Positions 28,665-39,084 of a DNA stretch of 53,477 nucleotides are shown here, piece after piece. Within the stretch, counting starts at the first letter, position 1; every line of letters starts with the position of its first letter. A program made the position numbers and the translations under genes. The stretch is from Prolixibacteraceae bacterium (GTDB taxonomy: Bacteria > Bacteroidota > Bacteroidia > Bacteroidales > Prolixibacteraceae). The stretch lies in the NCBI GenBank assembly GCA_027859005.1, contig JAQIBQ010000311.1, positions 1 through 53,477 on the forward strand, in the 5' to 3' direction. The notes below the pieces were generated by a model. The model saw nothing but the letters and a program-made list of their open reading frames with translations, did not search any database and was not told the origin of the DNA.

Positions 28665-30824
28665 TTATTCTTCAGCTTGTTCTGCCGCATAAGCTTTTAG
28701 TAATTCATCCTGAACCTCTGACGGTACTTTCTCATAATCACTTAATTCTAGTGTGAAATAACCACGTCCACCAGTCAATGAACTAAGAGATGTTGAGTAT
28801 CTGTCCATTTCTTTTAATGGAACTTTGGCTGATATTTTCTCAAATCCTTTTTCGCTTCCCATTCCCATGATTAATGCACGACGTCCTTGAAGGTCGCTCA
28901 TAACATCGCCCATACGGTCGCTAGGAGTGAAGACTTCCAAATTGCAAACAGGTTCCAAAATTTTTGGACTGGCTTTTTTGAATGCTTCACTAAAGGCATG
29001 ACGTCCAGCTAATTTGAATGAAATTTCATTTGAATCAACTGGGTGCATTTTTCCATCATAAATACATACGCGAATATCACGAGCATACGATCCGGTTAGT
29101 GGGCCTTCGTCCATCTTTTCCATAATTCCTTTGAGGATTGCAGGGTGGAAGCGAGCATCAATTGAACCACCAACAATGCAGTTACAGAAAACCAGTTTAC
29201 CTCCCCAAGGTAATTCGTGTTCCTCGGTTTTCTTAAGGTTAACAACAAGGTCCTTCCCTTCACCAATTTTGAAAACTATTGCGTCAGGCATTCCTTCGGT
29301 AAATGGCTCAATAACCATGTGTACTTCACCAAATTGACCAGAACCACCTGATTGTTTTTTATGTCGGTAATCGGCTTGTGCGGCTTTTGTGATTGTTTCG
29401 CGGAAAGGAACTCTTGGAGATAATATTTCTATTTGGATTTTATATTCGTTGTCGAAATACCATTTTAATACATTGATATGGTATTCGCTTTGGCCTTCAA
29501 CGATTAATTGCTTTAATTCTTTTGAATAGTTTACGGTGTAGGATGGATCTTCGTCGCGTAATCGGTGTAGTACTTCGCCAACTTTTTCATCGTCCGATTC
29601 GTTAACGGCTTTAATTGCAACAGTTATGAGCGGTTTTGGAAATTCAATAGGAACAAATTGATAGCTTGCTTCTTTTGAACTCAAGGTGTGATTCACTTTG
29701 GTATCTTTTAGCTTTACAGTAGCTCCTAAATCTCCTGCAGCCAATTCTGTAACTTTGGATCGTGTTTTTCCTGCAACAGCAAATAATTGAGAAATACGTT
29801 CTTTGTTCGATTTGTTTGTATTGATTAAGTCAACACCTTCGGTAATTTTACCCGACATTACTTTGAAATAGGTAACCTCACCAATGTGTGATTCAATACT
29901 TGTTTTAAAGACAAACATTGAAGGTTGATCGGTTTCATCAACTTTAGCTTCCTTTCCATTAATTTCTTTGCGAGGAGCTACCTCGTTTGGCGCTGGTACA
30001 ATGTTAATGATGAACTCGATTAAACGACGTACGCCCATGTCTTTTTTAGCGCAAGTACAGAAAATAGGATATAGGCTATGATCGGTCATCCCCATTTTCA
30101 TTCCCTGACGCATTTCATTTTCGGTCAGCGTGCCTTTGTCGAAATACAATTCCATCAAGGCTTCGTCGTTTTCTGCTGCTTTTTCAACCAACTCGTTGTG
30201 TAATTCATCTGCTTTTTCCTTTTCAGAAGCAGGAATATCTAGAATTTCAGGAGTTCCACCATCGGCACCCCATTCGTACATTTTCATTTTCAATACATCA
30301 ACCACTTGATTGAAGCCAGTTCCCGCATTTACTGGGTACTGAACAATAGTTGTTGCGCTACCGTAACGGTTTTTTGCTTCGTCAATCATTTGATCGAAGT
30401 TTACATTTTCATGATCAAGACCATTGGCAATAAAAACAATTGGAGTATTTGTTTTGTTAGCAACACGCATTGCACTTTCGGTTCCAGCACCAATTCCATC
30501 GGCTGCATTTAGAACACATAAAGCCATCTCTACAACATTTAGTGAAGAGGTGATATGTCCCGAGAAGGCTTTCATTCCGGGAGTGTCAATGATATTTATT
30601 TTTTTGTTGTTGAATTCAGTGTAAAGGAGAGTAGGAAAAATTGAATTACCATAGTCTTGTTCGATGGTTGTGTAGTCTGAGGCTGTATTTTTATTGGTTA
30701 CTTCACCTCTTCTGTTTATGATACCACCCTCGAAAAGCATTGCTTCAGCAAGGGTGGTTTTCCCAGCCCCAGCATTACCGATCAATGCTATGTTTCTAAT
30801 GTCTTCTGTTTTGTAAGTTTTCAT
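28665..30824 (-). CDS. Elongation factor G paralogue (EF-G2-like)
   Basis: P-loop GNAGAGKTTLAEAML, IDTPGMKAF, EF-G domain IV/V features (SGGSGQFGEVHMVIEP, ARDIRVCIYDGKMHPVDSNEISFKLAGRHAF, GRRALIMGM). Canonical DTPGH and NKMD are altered. Confidence 0.88.
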   Translation of the reverse strand: MKTYKTEDIRNIALIGNAGAGKTTLAEAMLFEGGIINRRGEVTNKNTASDYTTIEQDYGNSIFPTLLYTEFNNKKINIIDTPGMKAFSGHITSSLNVVEMALCVLNAADGIGAGTESAMRVANKTNTPIVFIANGLDHENVNFDQMIDEAKNRYGSATTIVQYPVNAGTGFNQVVDVLKMKMYEWGADGGTPEILDIPASEKEKADELHNELVEKAAENDEALMELYFDKGTLTENEMRQGMKMGMTDHSLYPIFCTCAKKDMGVRRLIEFIINIVPAPNEVAPRKEINGKEAKVDETDQPSMFVFKTSIESHIGEVTYFKVMSGKITEGVDLINTNKSNKERISQLFAVAGKTRSKVTELAAGDLGATVKLKDTKVNHTLSSKEASYQFVPIEFPKPLITVAIKAVNESDDEKVGEVLHRLRDEDPSYTVNYSKELKQLIVEGQSEYHINVLKWYFDNEYKIQIEILSPRVPFRETITKAAQADYRHKKQSGGSGQFGEVHMVIEPFTEGMPDAIVFKIGEGKDLVVNLKKTEEHELPWGGKLVFCNCIVGGSIDARFHPAILKGIMEKMDEGPLTGSYARDIRVCIYDGKMHPVDSNEISFKLAGRHAFSEAFKKASPKILEPVCNLEVFTPSDRMGDVMSDLQGRRALIMGMGSEKGFEKISAKVPLKEMDRYSTSLSSLTGGRGYFTLELSDYEKVPSEVQDELLKAYAAEQAEE

Positions 30825-31097
30825 ACTTATTTGATGTTTTTATTAGTTATAATTTTGTGTCGGTTTTTTAATGCGAACATCAAAATTAGTAATAATTTGG
30901 TAACAATCAAGTGTTGTATAGTTAATGCAATTGATTAATGGGTATAAGCTCTGTATCGCCTATGTGACAAGTGTTTTAGAAATGTCAAAATATGTTAAAA
31001 GCTTGTTGTATAGTAGTTTTAACTCTTGAGATTCGATCCTATTATTTTTCCTTTCTTACGCAAGAATACTTGAGTTTTTATTCTTCGGTTTTAAATG

Positions 31098-31105
31098 TAT
31101 TTTTG
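31098..31105 (+). promoter_or_regulatory. Possible Bacteroidota -7 element (TAnnTTTG) upstream of the C39 ABC exporter
   Basis: TATTTTTG about 20 nt before the ATG at 31126; no clear -33 element seen. Confidence 0.3.
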
Positions 31106-31125
31106 TTTACGTAGATTTTTGTTGT

Positions 31126-33315
31126 ATGGCAAGTTTCCCTCATTTTTTTCAACTCGATGCTATGGACTGTGGTCCAACATGCCTTCGTATGCTTGCTAAA
31201 TTCTATGGCAAAACCTATTCAATTCAAACACTTCGCGAACGAAGTTCAATAACACGCGAAGGAGTTTCGTTATTGGGAATAAGTGATGCTGCCGATTCAA
31301 TTGGATTTCGGAATGTAGGAGTGAAGCTTTCTTATGAAAAATTACAAAATGAAGTGCCCTTGCCTTGTATTGTTCACTGGAAACAAAAGCATTTTATTGT
31401 AGTTTACAAGATTAAGAAAGATACAATATATATTGCCGATCCTGCTAAGGGATTGATAACCTTATCGAAAGAGGATTTTCTAAACGGATGGATCGGAACA
31501 CGTTCAAACGACCAAGATATGGGGCTTTGTCTGTTGTTGGAACCTACTCCCGCCTTTTTTTCTTTCGATGATGAAAAACCAAATAGAAACTCTTTTCGCT
31601 TTTTATTAAGCTATATTAAACCTTACAAGAAATATATAACTCAACTTTTTCTAGGTTTGCTATTAGGAAGCATTTTCTTATTAATTTTTCCCTTCTTAAC
31701 TCAAGCTGTTGTCGATATTGGTATTAACAACAGCGACATGGGATTTATTTCTTTGGTACTTGTTGCTCAACTTCTTTTGTTTGTTAGTATTACATCGGTT
31801 GAAGTGATTCGAAGCTGGATTTTATTGCACCTAAGTACTCGAATTAATATTTCGTTGATATCCGACTTTTTGGTAAAATTAATGAAATTGCCTCTAGGCT
31901 TTTTCGATTCGAAATTAATAGGCGATTTATTGCAGCGAATTGGCGATCAGTCTAGGATTGAAAGCTTCCTTACTTCGGCAACTTTGAATATTTTATTCTC
32001 TGTTTTTAACCTCATTATTTTCAGTATTGTATTGGTGATTTATTCCTGGCAAGTCTTTCTCGTTTTTCTAATTGGAACCTTGCTATACTTAATCTGGATT
32101 CAGCTTTTTATGCGCAAAAGACGAAAGCTCGATTTTATGCGCTTTGAACAGCGTAGTAAAAACCAAAGCAAACTAATCGAATTAATAAATGGCATCCAGG
32201 AAATTAAGCTGAACAACTGCGAAAAACAAAAACGATGGGAATGGGAGAGTATTCAAGCCCGTTTGTTTCGAGTTAACTTGAAATCTTTATCCTTAAGTCA
32301 AACGCAAGATCAAGGTGCCAATTTTATCATGCGCATGGTTACAATTTTTACTACATTTTTAGCCGCTAAATTTGTTGTTGAAGGTCAGCTTACCTTGGGT
32401 GCAATGTTGGCAATTACTTATATTATTGGTCAGCTAAATGGGCCAATAGATCAGTTGCTGGATTTTATGCAAACAGCTCAAGATGCCAAAATTAGCTTGG
32501 AACGTTTTGGCGAAATTCACGACAAAGAAGATGAGGAAGTTGCCGGAAGTCATAAAATTACTGAACTCCCATCTGACAAATCAATTTATTTGAAAAACGT
32601 TGCTTTTCAATACGAAGGGCCTCGATCTCCATTGGTGCTCAAAAATATAGATCTGGAAATAACACAAGGAAGAACAACTGCAATTGTTGGCTTGAGTGGT
32701 AGTGGAAAAACCACTTTAATGAAACTTATCTTGGGGTTTTTTGAACCTGTTGAGGGAGAGGTATCTATTGGAAGTACAAAATTTAAGAATATTTCGGGAA
32801 GGTTTTGGCGAAGCAAGTGTGGTGCTGTAATGCAAGACGGTTTTCTTTTTTCTGATACCATTGCCAATAACGTAGCCGTTGGCGATGAATTTATAGATAA
32901 AAAACGTTTGTACGAAGCTGTAGACATGGCTTGTATTCGGGAATTTATAGAAGGATTGCCTTTGGGTTACAATACAAAAATTGGACAAGAAGGTATTGGT
33001 TTAAGTCAAGGGCAAAAACAGCGTTTATTAATTGCTCGTGCTTTTTATAAACAAGCTGAGTATTTGTTGTTCGACGAAGCAACCAATGCGCTCGATGCTC
33101 AAAACGAACGGAAAGTAATTGAAAACATCAAGCAATTTTCGAAAGGTAGAACAGTACTTGTAATTGCTCATCGTTTAAGTACTGTAAAAAATGCCGACCA
33201 AATAGTAGTACTTGACCAAGGCGAAATAGTTGAAAAAGGAACACATCAGGAGCTCACCAAATTGAAGGGGAAATACTATCAATTGGTGAAAGAGCAATTG
33301 GAATTGGGGAGTTGA
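31126..33315 (+). CDS. Peptidase C39-domain ABC transporter (bacteriocin/peptide exporter type)
   Basis: N-terminal C39 domain QLDAMDCGPTCLRMLAKFYGK, HFIVVYKI, IADPAKG; TM region; NBD with Walker A GLSGSGKTTL, signature LSQGQKQRL, Walker B YLLFDEATNALD. Confidence 0.93.
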   Translation: MASFPHFFQLDAMDCGPTCLRMLAKFYGKTYSIQTLRERSSITREGVSLLGISDAADSIGFRNVGVKLSYEKLQNEVPLPCIVHWKQKHFIVVYKIKKDTIYIADPAKGLITLSKEDFLNGWIGTRSNDQDMGLCLLLEPTPAFFSFDDEKPNRNSFRFLLSYIKPYKKYITQLFLGLLLGSIFLLIFPFLTQAVVDIGINNSDMGFISLVLVAQLLLFVSITSVEVIRSWILLHLSTRINISLISDFLVKLMKLPLGFFDSKLIGDLLQRIGDQSRIESFLTSATLNILFSVFNLIIFSIVLVIYSWQVFLVFLIGTLLYLIWIQLFMRKRRKLDFMRFEQRSKNQSKLIELINGIQEIKLNNCEKQKRWEWESIQARLFRVNLKSLSLSQTQDQGANFIMRMVTIFTTFLAAKFVVEGQLTLGAMLAITYIIGQLNGPIDQLLDFMQTAQDAKISLERFGEIHDKEDEEVAGSHKITELPSDKSIYLKNVAFQYEGPRSPLVLKNIDLEITQGRTTAIVGLSGSGKTTLMKLILGFFEPVEGEVSIGSTKFKNISGRFWRSKCGAVMQDGFLFSDTIANNVAVGDEFIDKKRLYEAVDMACIREFIEGLPLGYNTKIGQEGIGLSQGQKQRLLIARAFYKQAEYLLFDEATNALDAQNERKVIENIKQFSKGRTVLVIAHRLSTVKNADQIVVLDQGEIVEKGTHQELTKLKGKYYQLVKEQLELGS

Positions 33316-33355
33316 TTTTTCAAAGATCTTTTTTAAGCAGGTTTATAAACTGAGA

Positions 33356-34657
33356 ATGGAACAAAACAACAACATAGAATTACGAACCGACGAAGTGCGC
33401 GACATATTGCAAAAAATGCCGCATTGGACCATTCGTTGGGGAATTAGCATTATTGCTGGTGCTGTAATTTTACTTTTACTGTTTAGTTATCTGTATCGCT
33501 ATCCCGATTTAATTCGTTCCGAAATTGTTATATCAGCAGCCAATCCACCTGCTGAAATAAAAGCACGTTCTACTGGAAAAATAACCAATTTACTGGTTGC
33601 TAATGACGAAGAAGTAGTTGAGGGGCAAACACTGGCTGTGATCGAAAATTCAGCGAGCTTATTGCATATAACTGAGCTCGAATCATATTTAACTAAATTG
33701 AAGCCTTACGTTTCAACACTATCAAGCGATGATGAGATTCTATCTCCGAAAACTCTGAATTTGGGCTCAATTCAAACAGTTTTTTCCGAATTGCAAAAAC
33801 AAATTGCCGATTATAATTACTTCATTCAACAACGGTTTTATGACGAAAGATTAACCGCTATTGATGGTCAGATTGAAATGAAAAAGCAATTATTAGAGCG
33901 TTTGGACTTGCAAAAAGGCTTGGAAAACGAACGCTATAAATTAGCAACAAATAGTTATAAACGCGATTCTCAATTGATGAGTAAAAGCATTATTTCGCAA
34001 GAAGATTACGACAATTCACAATCAGTATGGTTAAATGCAAGTTTAGCATACGAGGCTGTGCAAAAGGAATCAATGCAAACACAATCTTCGATTTATGAAT
34101 TGCAGCAGCAAAAAGCAGGTCTTCAATTGGCTTACGACGATGAATTGAAAGCCTATCGCACCAACATTTTAAGAGCCTATGAATTGGTTACTATGCAAGT
34201 TCAAAGTTGGTATTTGAATAATGTATTGCTTAGCCCAACAAAAGGTAAAATTAGCTTTAATCGAATCTGGGCAGTTAACCAGAATGTAAATCAAGGTGAA
34301 ACCGTATTAACGGTGGTTCCAGCGAACCCCGAAGGAATTATTGGGAAAGCCTACGTTTCTGTTCGTGGTGCTGGTAAGGTAAAGCCAGGGCAGCGTGTAA
34401 ACATTAAGTTGAGCAATTATCCTTACATGGAATACGGAATGTTATTGGGTGAAGTGAAGCGTAAAGCGCCAGTGCCTGTCAATAATTTATATGCCATTGA
34501 AATCGGCTTGCCTAATAAACTTACTACCAACTACGGAAACAAGCTAGATATGCAGCAAGAACTCCACGGCAACTGCGAAATCATTACCGAAGATCTGCGC
34601 TTAATCCAAAGAGTGGTTTATCCTATTAAAGCATTGATTGAGCGGAATAGGAGGTAG
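33356..34657 (+). CDS. HlyD-family membrane fusion / periplasmic adaptor protein
   Basis: Single N-terminal TM helix; biotinyl-lipoyl halves (AEIKARSTGKITNLLVANDEEVVEGQTLAVIE ... GKISFNRIWAVNQNVNQGETVLTVVP); coiled coil; directly after the C39 exporter. Confidence 0.9.
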   Translation: MEQNNNIELRTDEVRDILQKMPHWTIRWGISIIAGAVILLLLFSYLYRYPDLIRSEIVISAANPPAEIKARSTGKITNLLVANDEEVVEGQTLAVIENSASLLHITELESYLTKLKPYVSTLSSDDEILSPKTLNLGSIQTVFSELQKQIADYNYFIQQRFYDERLTAIDGQIEMKKQLLERLDLQKGLENERYKLATNSYKRDSQLMSKSIISQEDYDNSQSVWLNASLAYEAVQKESMQTQSSIYELQQQKAGLQLAYDDELKAYRTNILRAYELVTMQVQSWYLNNVLLSPTKGKISFNRIWAVNQNVNQGETVLTVVPANPEGIIGKAYVSVRGAGKVKPGQRVNIKLSNYPYMEYGMLLGEVKRKAPVPVNNLYAIEIGLPNKLTTNYGNKLDMQQELHGNCEIITEDLRLIQRVVYPIKALIERNRR

Positions 34658-34714
34658 AGTTTATTCTCGACAGTATGGAAGCCGTCGTACTCAGGTTCTT
34701 TCGGATTCCTGGTT

Positions 34715-34738
34715 AAGCGGATTTCAATCCGCTTTTTA
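34715..34738 (+). terminator. Rho-independent terminator after the HlyD gene (convergent genes)
   Basis: Perfect 8-bp stem aagcggat-ttca-atccgctt followed by tttata. Confidence 0.75.
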
Positions 34739-34746
34739 TATGAAAC

Positions 34747-36522
34747 CTAGCCTGCAAACTGCAATTCACTTAAGGCTGAATACAAACCCGATGTGTCGTC
34801 GATTAGTTCTTCGTGTGTGCCTTGCTGAATAATTTGGCCGTTATCTAGAACAATAATCTGATCGGCTTTTCGGATGGTTGCAAGGCGGTGAGCAATTACA
34901 ATTGATGTACGTCCTTTCATCAGTTTTTCTAATGCCTCTTGAACTAATCGTTCCGATTCTGAATCGAGAGATGAGGTGGCTTCATCTAGCACTAGTATTC
35001 TTGGATTTTTCAATACAGCACGTGCAATAGCTAAACGTTGGCGTTGTCCTCCCGATAGTTGAATACCACGTTCACCCACAATACAGTCTAATCCTTCGGG
35101 AAACGACTGGATAAAGGTCCAAGCATTGGCTTGTTTGGCAGCTTCAATTATTTCTTCTTCACTAGCACCTAATTTTCCATAAGCAATGTTTTCTCGTATA
35201 GTTCCGCCAAACAAAAATACATCTTGTGGTACCACAGCTATTTGCGATCGCAGTTCAGTTAAGGGAATGTCCTTACTTTCTTTGCCGTTGAGCAATAGTT
35301 GTCCTTCTTTTAGCTCGTAGTAACGCAGCAAAATATTCACAATAGTTGATTTTCCTGCTCCACTTGGTCCAACTAAAGCAATTAGTTTATTTGAGTCGAT
35401 GTTGAGCGATAAATTTTTTAACACATCAATATCGGTACGGGTAGGGTAGTGAAATGTTATGTTGTTAAAGGAGATGTTGCCGTTCAATACATTTTCGGGA
35501 GCAATTTCTTGTTGAGGGAGAATTTCCTCGGAACGTTCATCCAAAATTTCAAATAGGTTTTCAGTTGCGCCAATGGCTTTTTGAAGTTGAGCATAAACTT
35601 CGGCTAAACCGCTAATCATTCCGGCTATAAAAACAGTATACAACACAAAGGAAAACAGTTCACCGGCTGCCATTTTATTTTGTCCAATAAGAATGGTTCC
35701 TCGCCATATAACTGAAGCCATTGCACCTGTCATTCCTAAGGTCATAAAAGCTGAAAAACCACCACGGTACAAACCTCCCACAATTCCCGTTTTTGCGACT
35801 TCGTTTGTTTTTTTTGTATAACGTTCAATTTCAAAATATTCATTGGCATAGGCTTTAACATTTTGAACCCCCTGCAGTGTTTCTTCAACAATGGTATTGG
35901 ATTCGGCTATTTGAGCCTGCATTTTTTTGGACAAACTTCGAATGAATTTCCCAAAATACTTTGCGATCAGTACAATTACCGGTACAATTGCCAACATGAA
36001 TAGCGTGAGCTGAGGAGAAATGAAAAACATAAAAATAAGCGCTCCAATAATAGTTATGGTATTTCTGAGAAAACTAGCTATGGTAGATGTAAGTGTTTCC
36101 TCCAAAATAGTAATGTCAGAAGTGATTCGGCTGTTTAATTCACCAACTCTTCTTTTTAGGAAAAAGCCCATGGGGAGTTTTATCAGGTGTGCGTATACAC
36201 TTTGTCGAATGGCAGCCAATGTTTTTGAGGTAACACGTACAAAAAGGTTGGTTCGCATAAATCCTGCAAAAGCTTGGATCAGTAGCATTCCAGACAGCAA
36301 TAGCATGACCTTGTTTATCTCTGCCTGTGGCTTCGACTCATTACCAAAATCAACCAATACCCCCAGAAATTTGGGTAGGGCAATGTTGCCTAAACTATTT
36401 AGTAAAAGGAAAAATAATCCAATTCCAAATTGTACTCTATAGGGTCTTAAATAGGAGTATATGCGTAAACTTTTCTTGAATGCTTTTTTACTAAACCCTT
36501 TTTTCTTCTTCTTTTCGCTCAT
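34747..36522 (-). CDS. ABC exporter, MsbA-like (TMD-NBD fusion)
   Basis: ABC TM domain; Walker A LVGPSGAGKSTIVNIL, signature LSGGQRQRLAIARA, Walker B ILVLDEATSSLD. Confidence 0.92.
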   Translation of the reverse strand: MSEKKKKKGFSKKAFKKSLRIYSYLRPYRVQFGIGLFFLLLNSLGNIALPKFLGVLVDFGNESKPQAEINKVMLLLSGMLLIQAFAGFMRTNLFVRVTSKTLAAIRQSVYAHLIKLPMGFFLKRRVGELNSRITSDITILEETLTSTIASFLRNTITIIGALIFMFFISPQLTLFMLAIVPVIVLIAKYFGKFIRSLSKKMQAQIAESNTIVEETLQGVQNVKAYANEYFEIERYTKKTNEVAKTGIVGGLYRGGFSAFMTLGMTGAMASVIWRGTILIGQNKMAAGELFSFVLYTVFIAGMISGLAEVYAQLQKAIGATENLFEILDERSEEILPQQEIAPENVLNGNISFNNITFHYPTRTDIDVLKNLSLNIDSNKLIALVGPSGAGKSTIVNILLRYYELKEGQLLLNGKESKDIPLTELRSQIAVVPQDVFLFGGTIRENIAYGKLGASEEEIIEAAKQANAWTFIQSFPEGLDCIVGERGIQLSGGQRQRLAIARAVLKNPRILVLDEATSSLDSESERLVQEALEKLMKGRTSIVIAHRLATIRKADQIIVLDNGQIIQQGTHEELIDDTSGLYSALSELQFAG

Positions 36523-36861
36523 ATATTGTTAGATGACGGATAAGAGCTTTTTATATTTTACAAAAAATGAAGTTTCTTATCTCTTATTTAATGCTCATTT
36601 TGTGTTGTTTTTGGTATAACATCGGGTTTCCTTTATTGTTGCGAATTAATGCCTGCAATTAGAAAAGAATGAGAAGTGGAAAGTTGTTTATCGAATGTTT
36701 CATTTGTATAAATGCACCTATTTAAATGAAGTACTTTAATTTGGATTTAGATTTGAGAAATTGAAAAGATCAACAAATAATTGCATCATTGAAAAGTTGA
36801 ACAACAATTGGGTGTTTGAAGTGTTGTCAGTTAGCTTATTCAATCTACTTAATACTATGTA

Positions 36862-37805
36862 ATGAGAATTCCTTCATCATTATTTCGTTTTCCTTTCAAG
36901 TTTTCTCTAATCACTAAGAGTCTTATCGGTACTCTATTTTTCTTCTATTTGTTACCAGTAGTAAAGGCTTTGCTCAATCCGATACAATAAGCGGACGTTT
37001 GGTAAAAGTCAATAGTGTTTCATTAGGTGTGGGTTCAAACGCTGGGTTTCCAATAGGTATTATTGTAGATAAGTTTATTTCTCCACATTTTTTGCTAGAA
37101 TTTGGGTTGGGAATAACAGCCGGTGGTTTTGGGGTGAATTATAATTTTACAAATCCTCTGGAGAGGAAGTTTAATTATTATTCTGGCTTTCGATTGTTGT
37201 ATAACTACGCTGACAATTTACCAATTTTTTGTTTGCCAGTTGGCATTTCCTTTCTAAGCGACAATAATTATCAATTTTCATTTGAGTCGGGACTTATGTA
37301 TAGTGATAACATTAGTCCAAAACCAAGTCCAATGGTCGGACTAAAGTTCGGCTATCGTTTTGGTGACATGTTGAGGGAGGATTATCGCTATGGAAAAGAG
37401 GTGGCAATTTTGGATCGAAGCGATGAAATTCTAACGAATACAAAATCGACATTAAGCCTTTCCCTTGGAGCAACAACTCCTTTTGTTGGCATTGTATATG
37501 AACGATTATTATTCCCTCACCTTAGTATTGAGGCAGGTATTGGTCTATTGAGTTTTGGTGCCGGTATGAAGTATTATATTCATCCCTTGGCCTACAATAA
37601 GCTGGCCTATCACATTGGTGTTTCGCACTATGCTTTTATCATGCCTTGGCTTGGAGGTTGGAAAACCTATTTCCCAATAGGAGTAAGTTTGCAAAAGGAT
37701 AAAATAAGAATGAGTCTAGATGCAGGCCCCTCAATTTGGTGGTACAATGGTTCCATAGACATGGTGATGCCAGGTGCTAATTTAAGAATAGGAAAGACGT
37801 TTTAG
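36862..37805 (+). CDS. Outer-membrane-type beta-barrel protein with two homologous halves; 5' end apparently frameshifted (listed ORF starts at TTG 36999)
   Basis: Frame of the listed ORF continues upstream as ..YSIFLLFVTSSKGFAQSDTISGRLVKV.. to a stop with no ATG; the only good start (ATG 36862, MRIPSSLFRFPFKFSLITKSLIGTLFF) is in another frame. Confidence 0.5.
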
Positions 37806-37806
37806 T

Positions 37807-39060
37807 TTACATCCTTTCGTTCACCACATTATTATAGATCGAGCCAAATTGGTACACAATTCCAATTTGGCCAGATAGTTCAAACGTAGAAGGAAGTTTA
37901 CGCAGGTCTAATAACAATTCTTCGTCGCTTAATTCGCTTGCTGGCAAGTACAATTGGTTGTTAATACTTTCGTGTTGGAAATTGAGTTCAAGGGATAAAC
38001 CTTTTGCAATATTTATTGCTGTTCTAATGCCAGTTTCAACGCGGAAGAAATTAAAGTCGGGTATAAAACTATTTCCTTCTAACCATAACTCAAGGGTTCC
38101 CCATGTTGCTACTTTTTCCATATCTATTTTAAGGTTCTGACCCCATTTGAATTCCGTGGTTTTTTCAAAAATTGTTGGTGTATAGTATTTGAACCAATTT
38201 GGACCAATTGTATACGAAACTGTTAACTGATGTTCGTCTACCTGTTCCCACGTGAAGAAGTTGTATTCAACAATCGGATTTACATTTAAATTGAATGCCG
38301 TATTACGATAAGTATTTTGTTGGCTTTCAATAAATATTCCTGCCGACCAGTGTGACGAAATTGCGTACGCCAAACGCGATTCAAAATCCTGTTCCTGATT
38401 AAGTGCTTTAATAATTTCATTGCCACTCTCTACAATTTTTACAATACGGGTATCCTGGCGTTGAAATTGATATTCGTTTCTGATTCGCCATTTGGGCGTT
38501 ATTCGATTGGCATTTAATTCTGTTTCGTATTCATAAATCTGCTTTTGTTCTTCAGCCTGAACTCCACCAGCAAAGCCAATGGAGAAAACCCAATTTTTCC
38601 ATTTGTCAGGTGCCGTATTCCCCTCAGAACTATTCGTGTTGACATTAATTGCAGCCATGGTTTCAACGTTGTAAACAAGGTCGTATTCATTTGCATAAAC
38701 AAGCAAGCCTGATTTTAATGATTGTAAAAAGAGCTGTCTTTTTTCTTCATGGCTGGCATTGGCCGAAGTGTAAAGTTGAATTTTGAACGATGGAATGGCG
38801 CTTCCATTTAAGGTATTGAAATGAATAAAGTATTGTTCTCCGCCACTACCGGTTGATATTTCGGTTACAATAATATGAACGTTGGCACTGTGGGAGTCGT
38901 TAACAAAATCGACCATGGTAATTTGGTTGCGTATGTAATTAAAATCAATCACACGGCCGTTCAGAAATACTTTCTTCTTTAAATGGTTTTCCTGTGATAA
39001 CGTGGGATTAATTAAAAAAAGTAGAAGCACAATACTTCCAATGATTTTGATTTTATTCAT
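37807..39060 (-). CDS. Secreted / outer-membrane protein of unknown function
   Basis: Signal peptide MNKIKIIGSIVLLLFLINPTLSQ; beta-rich C-terminal half resembling a porin-like barrel; no family recognised. Confidence 0.6.
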   Translation of the reverse strand: MNKIKIIGSIVLLLFLINPTLSQENHLKKKVFLNGRVIDFNYIRNQITMVDFVNDSHSANVHIIVTEISTGSGGEQYFIHFNTLNGSAIPSFKIQLYTSANASHEEKRQLFLQSLKSGLLVYANEYDLVYNVETMAAINVNTNSSEGNTAPDKWKNWVFSIGFAGGVQAEEQKQIYEYETELNANRITPKWRIRNEYQFQRQDTRIVKIVESGNEIIKALNQEQDFESRLAYAISSHWSAGIFIESQQNTYRNTAFNLNVNPIVEYNFFTWEQVDEHQLTVSYTIGPNWFKYYTPTIFEKTTEFKWGQNLKIDMEKVATWGTLELWLEGNSFIPDFNFFRVETGIRTAINIAKGLSLELNFQHESINNQLYLPASELSDEELLLDLRKLPSTFELSGQIGIVYQFGSIYNNVVNERM

Positions 39061-39084
39061 CGCGGTCTTTTCCTGTTAATATAG

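Noticed and set aside
34638-34832. 64-aa ORF between HlyD and the MsbA-like gene as a candidate exported peptide
   Set aside because: Overlaps the ends of both genes and the terminator hairpin; no double-glycine leader.
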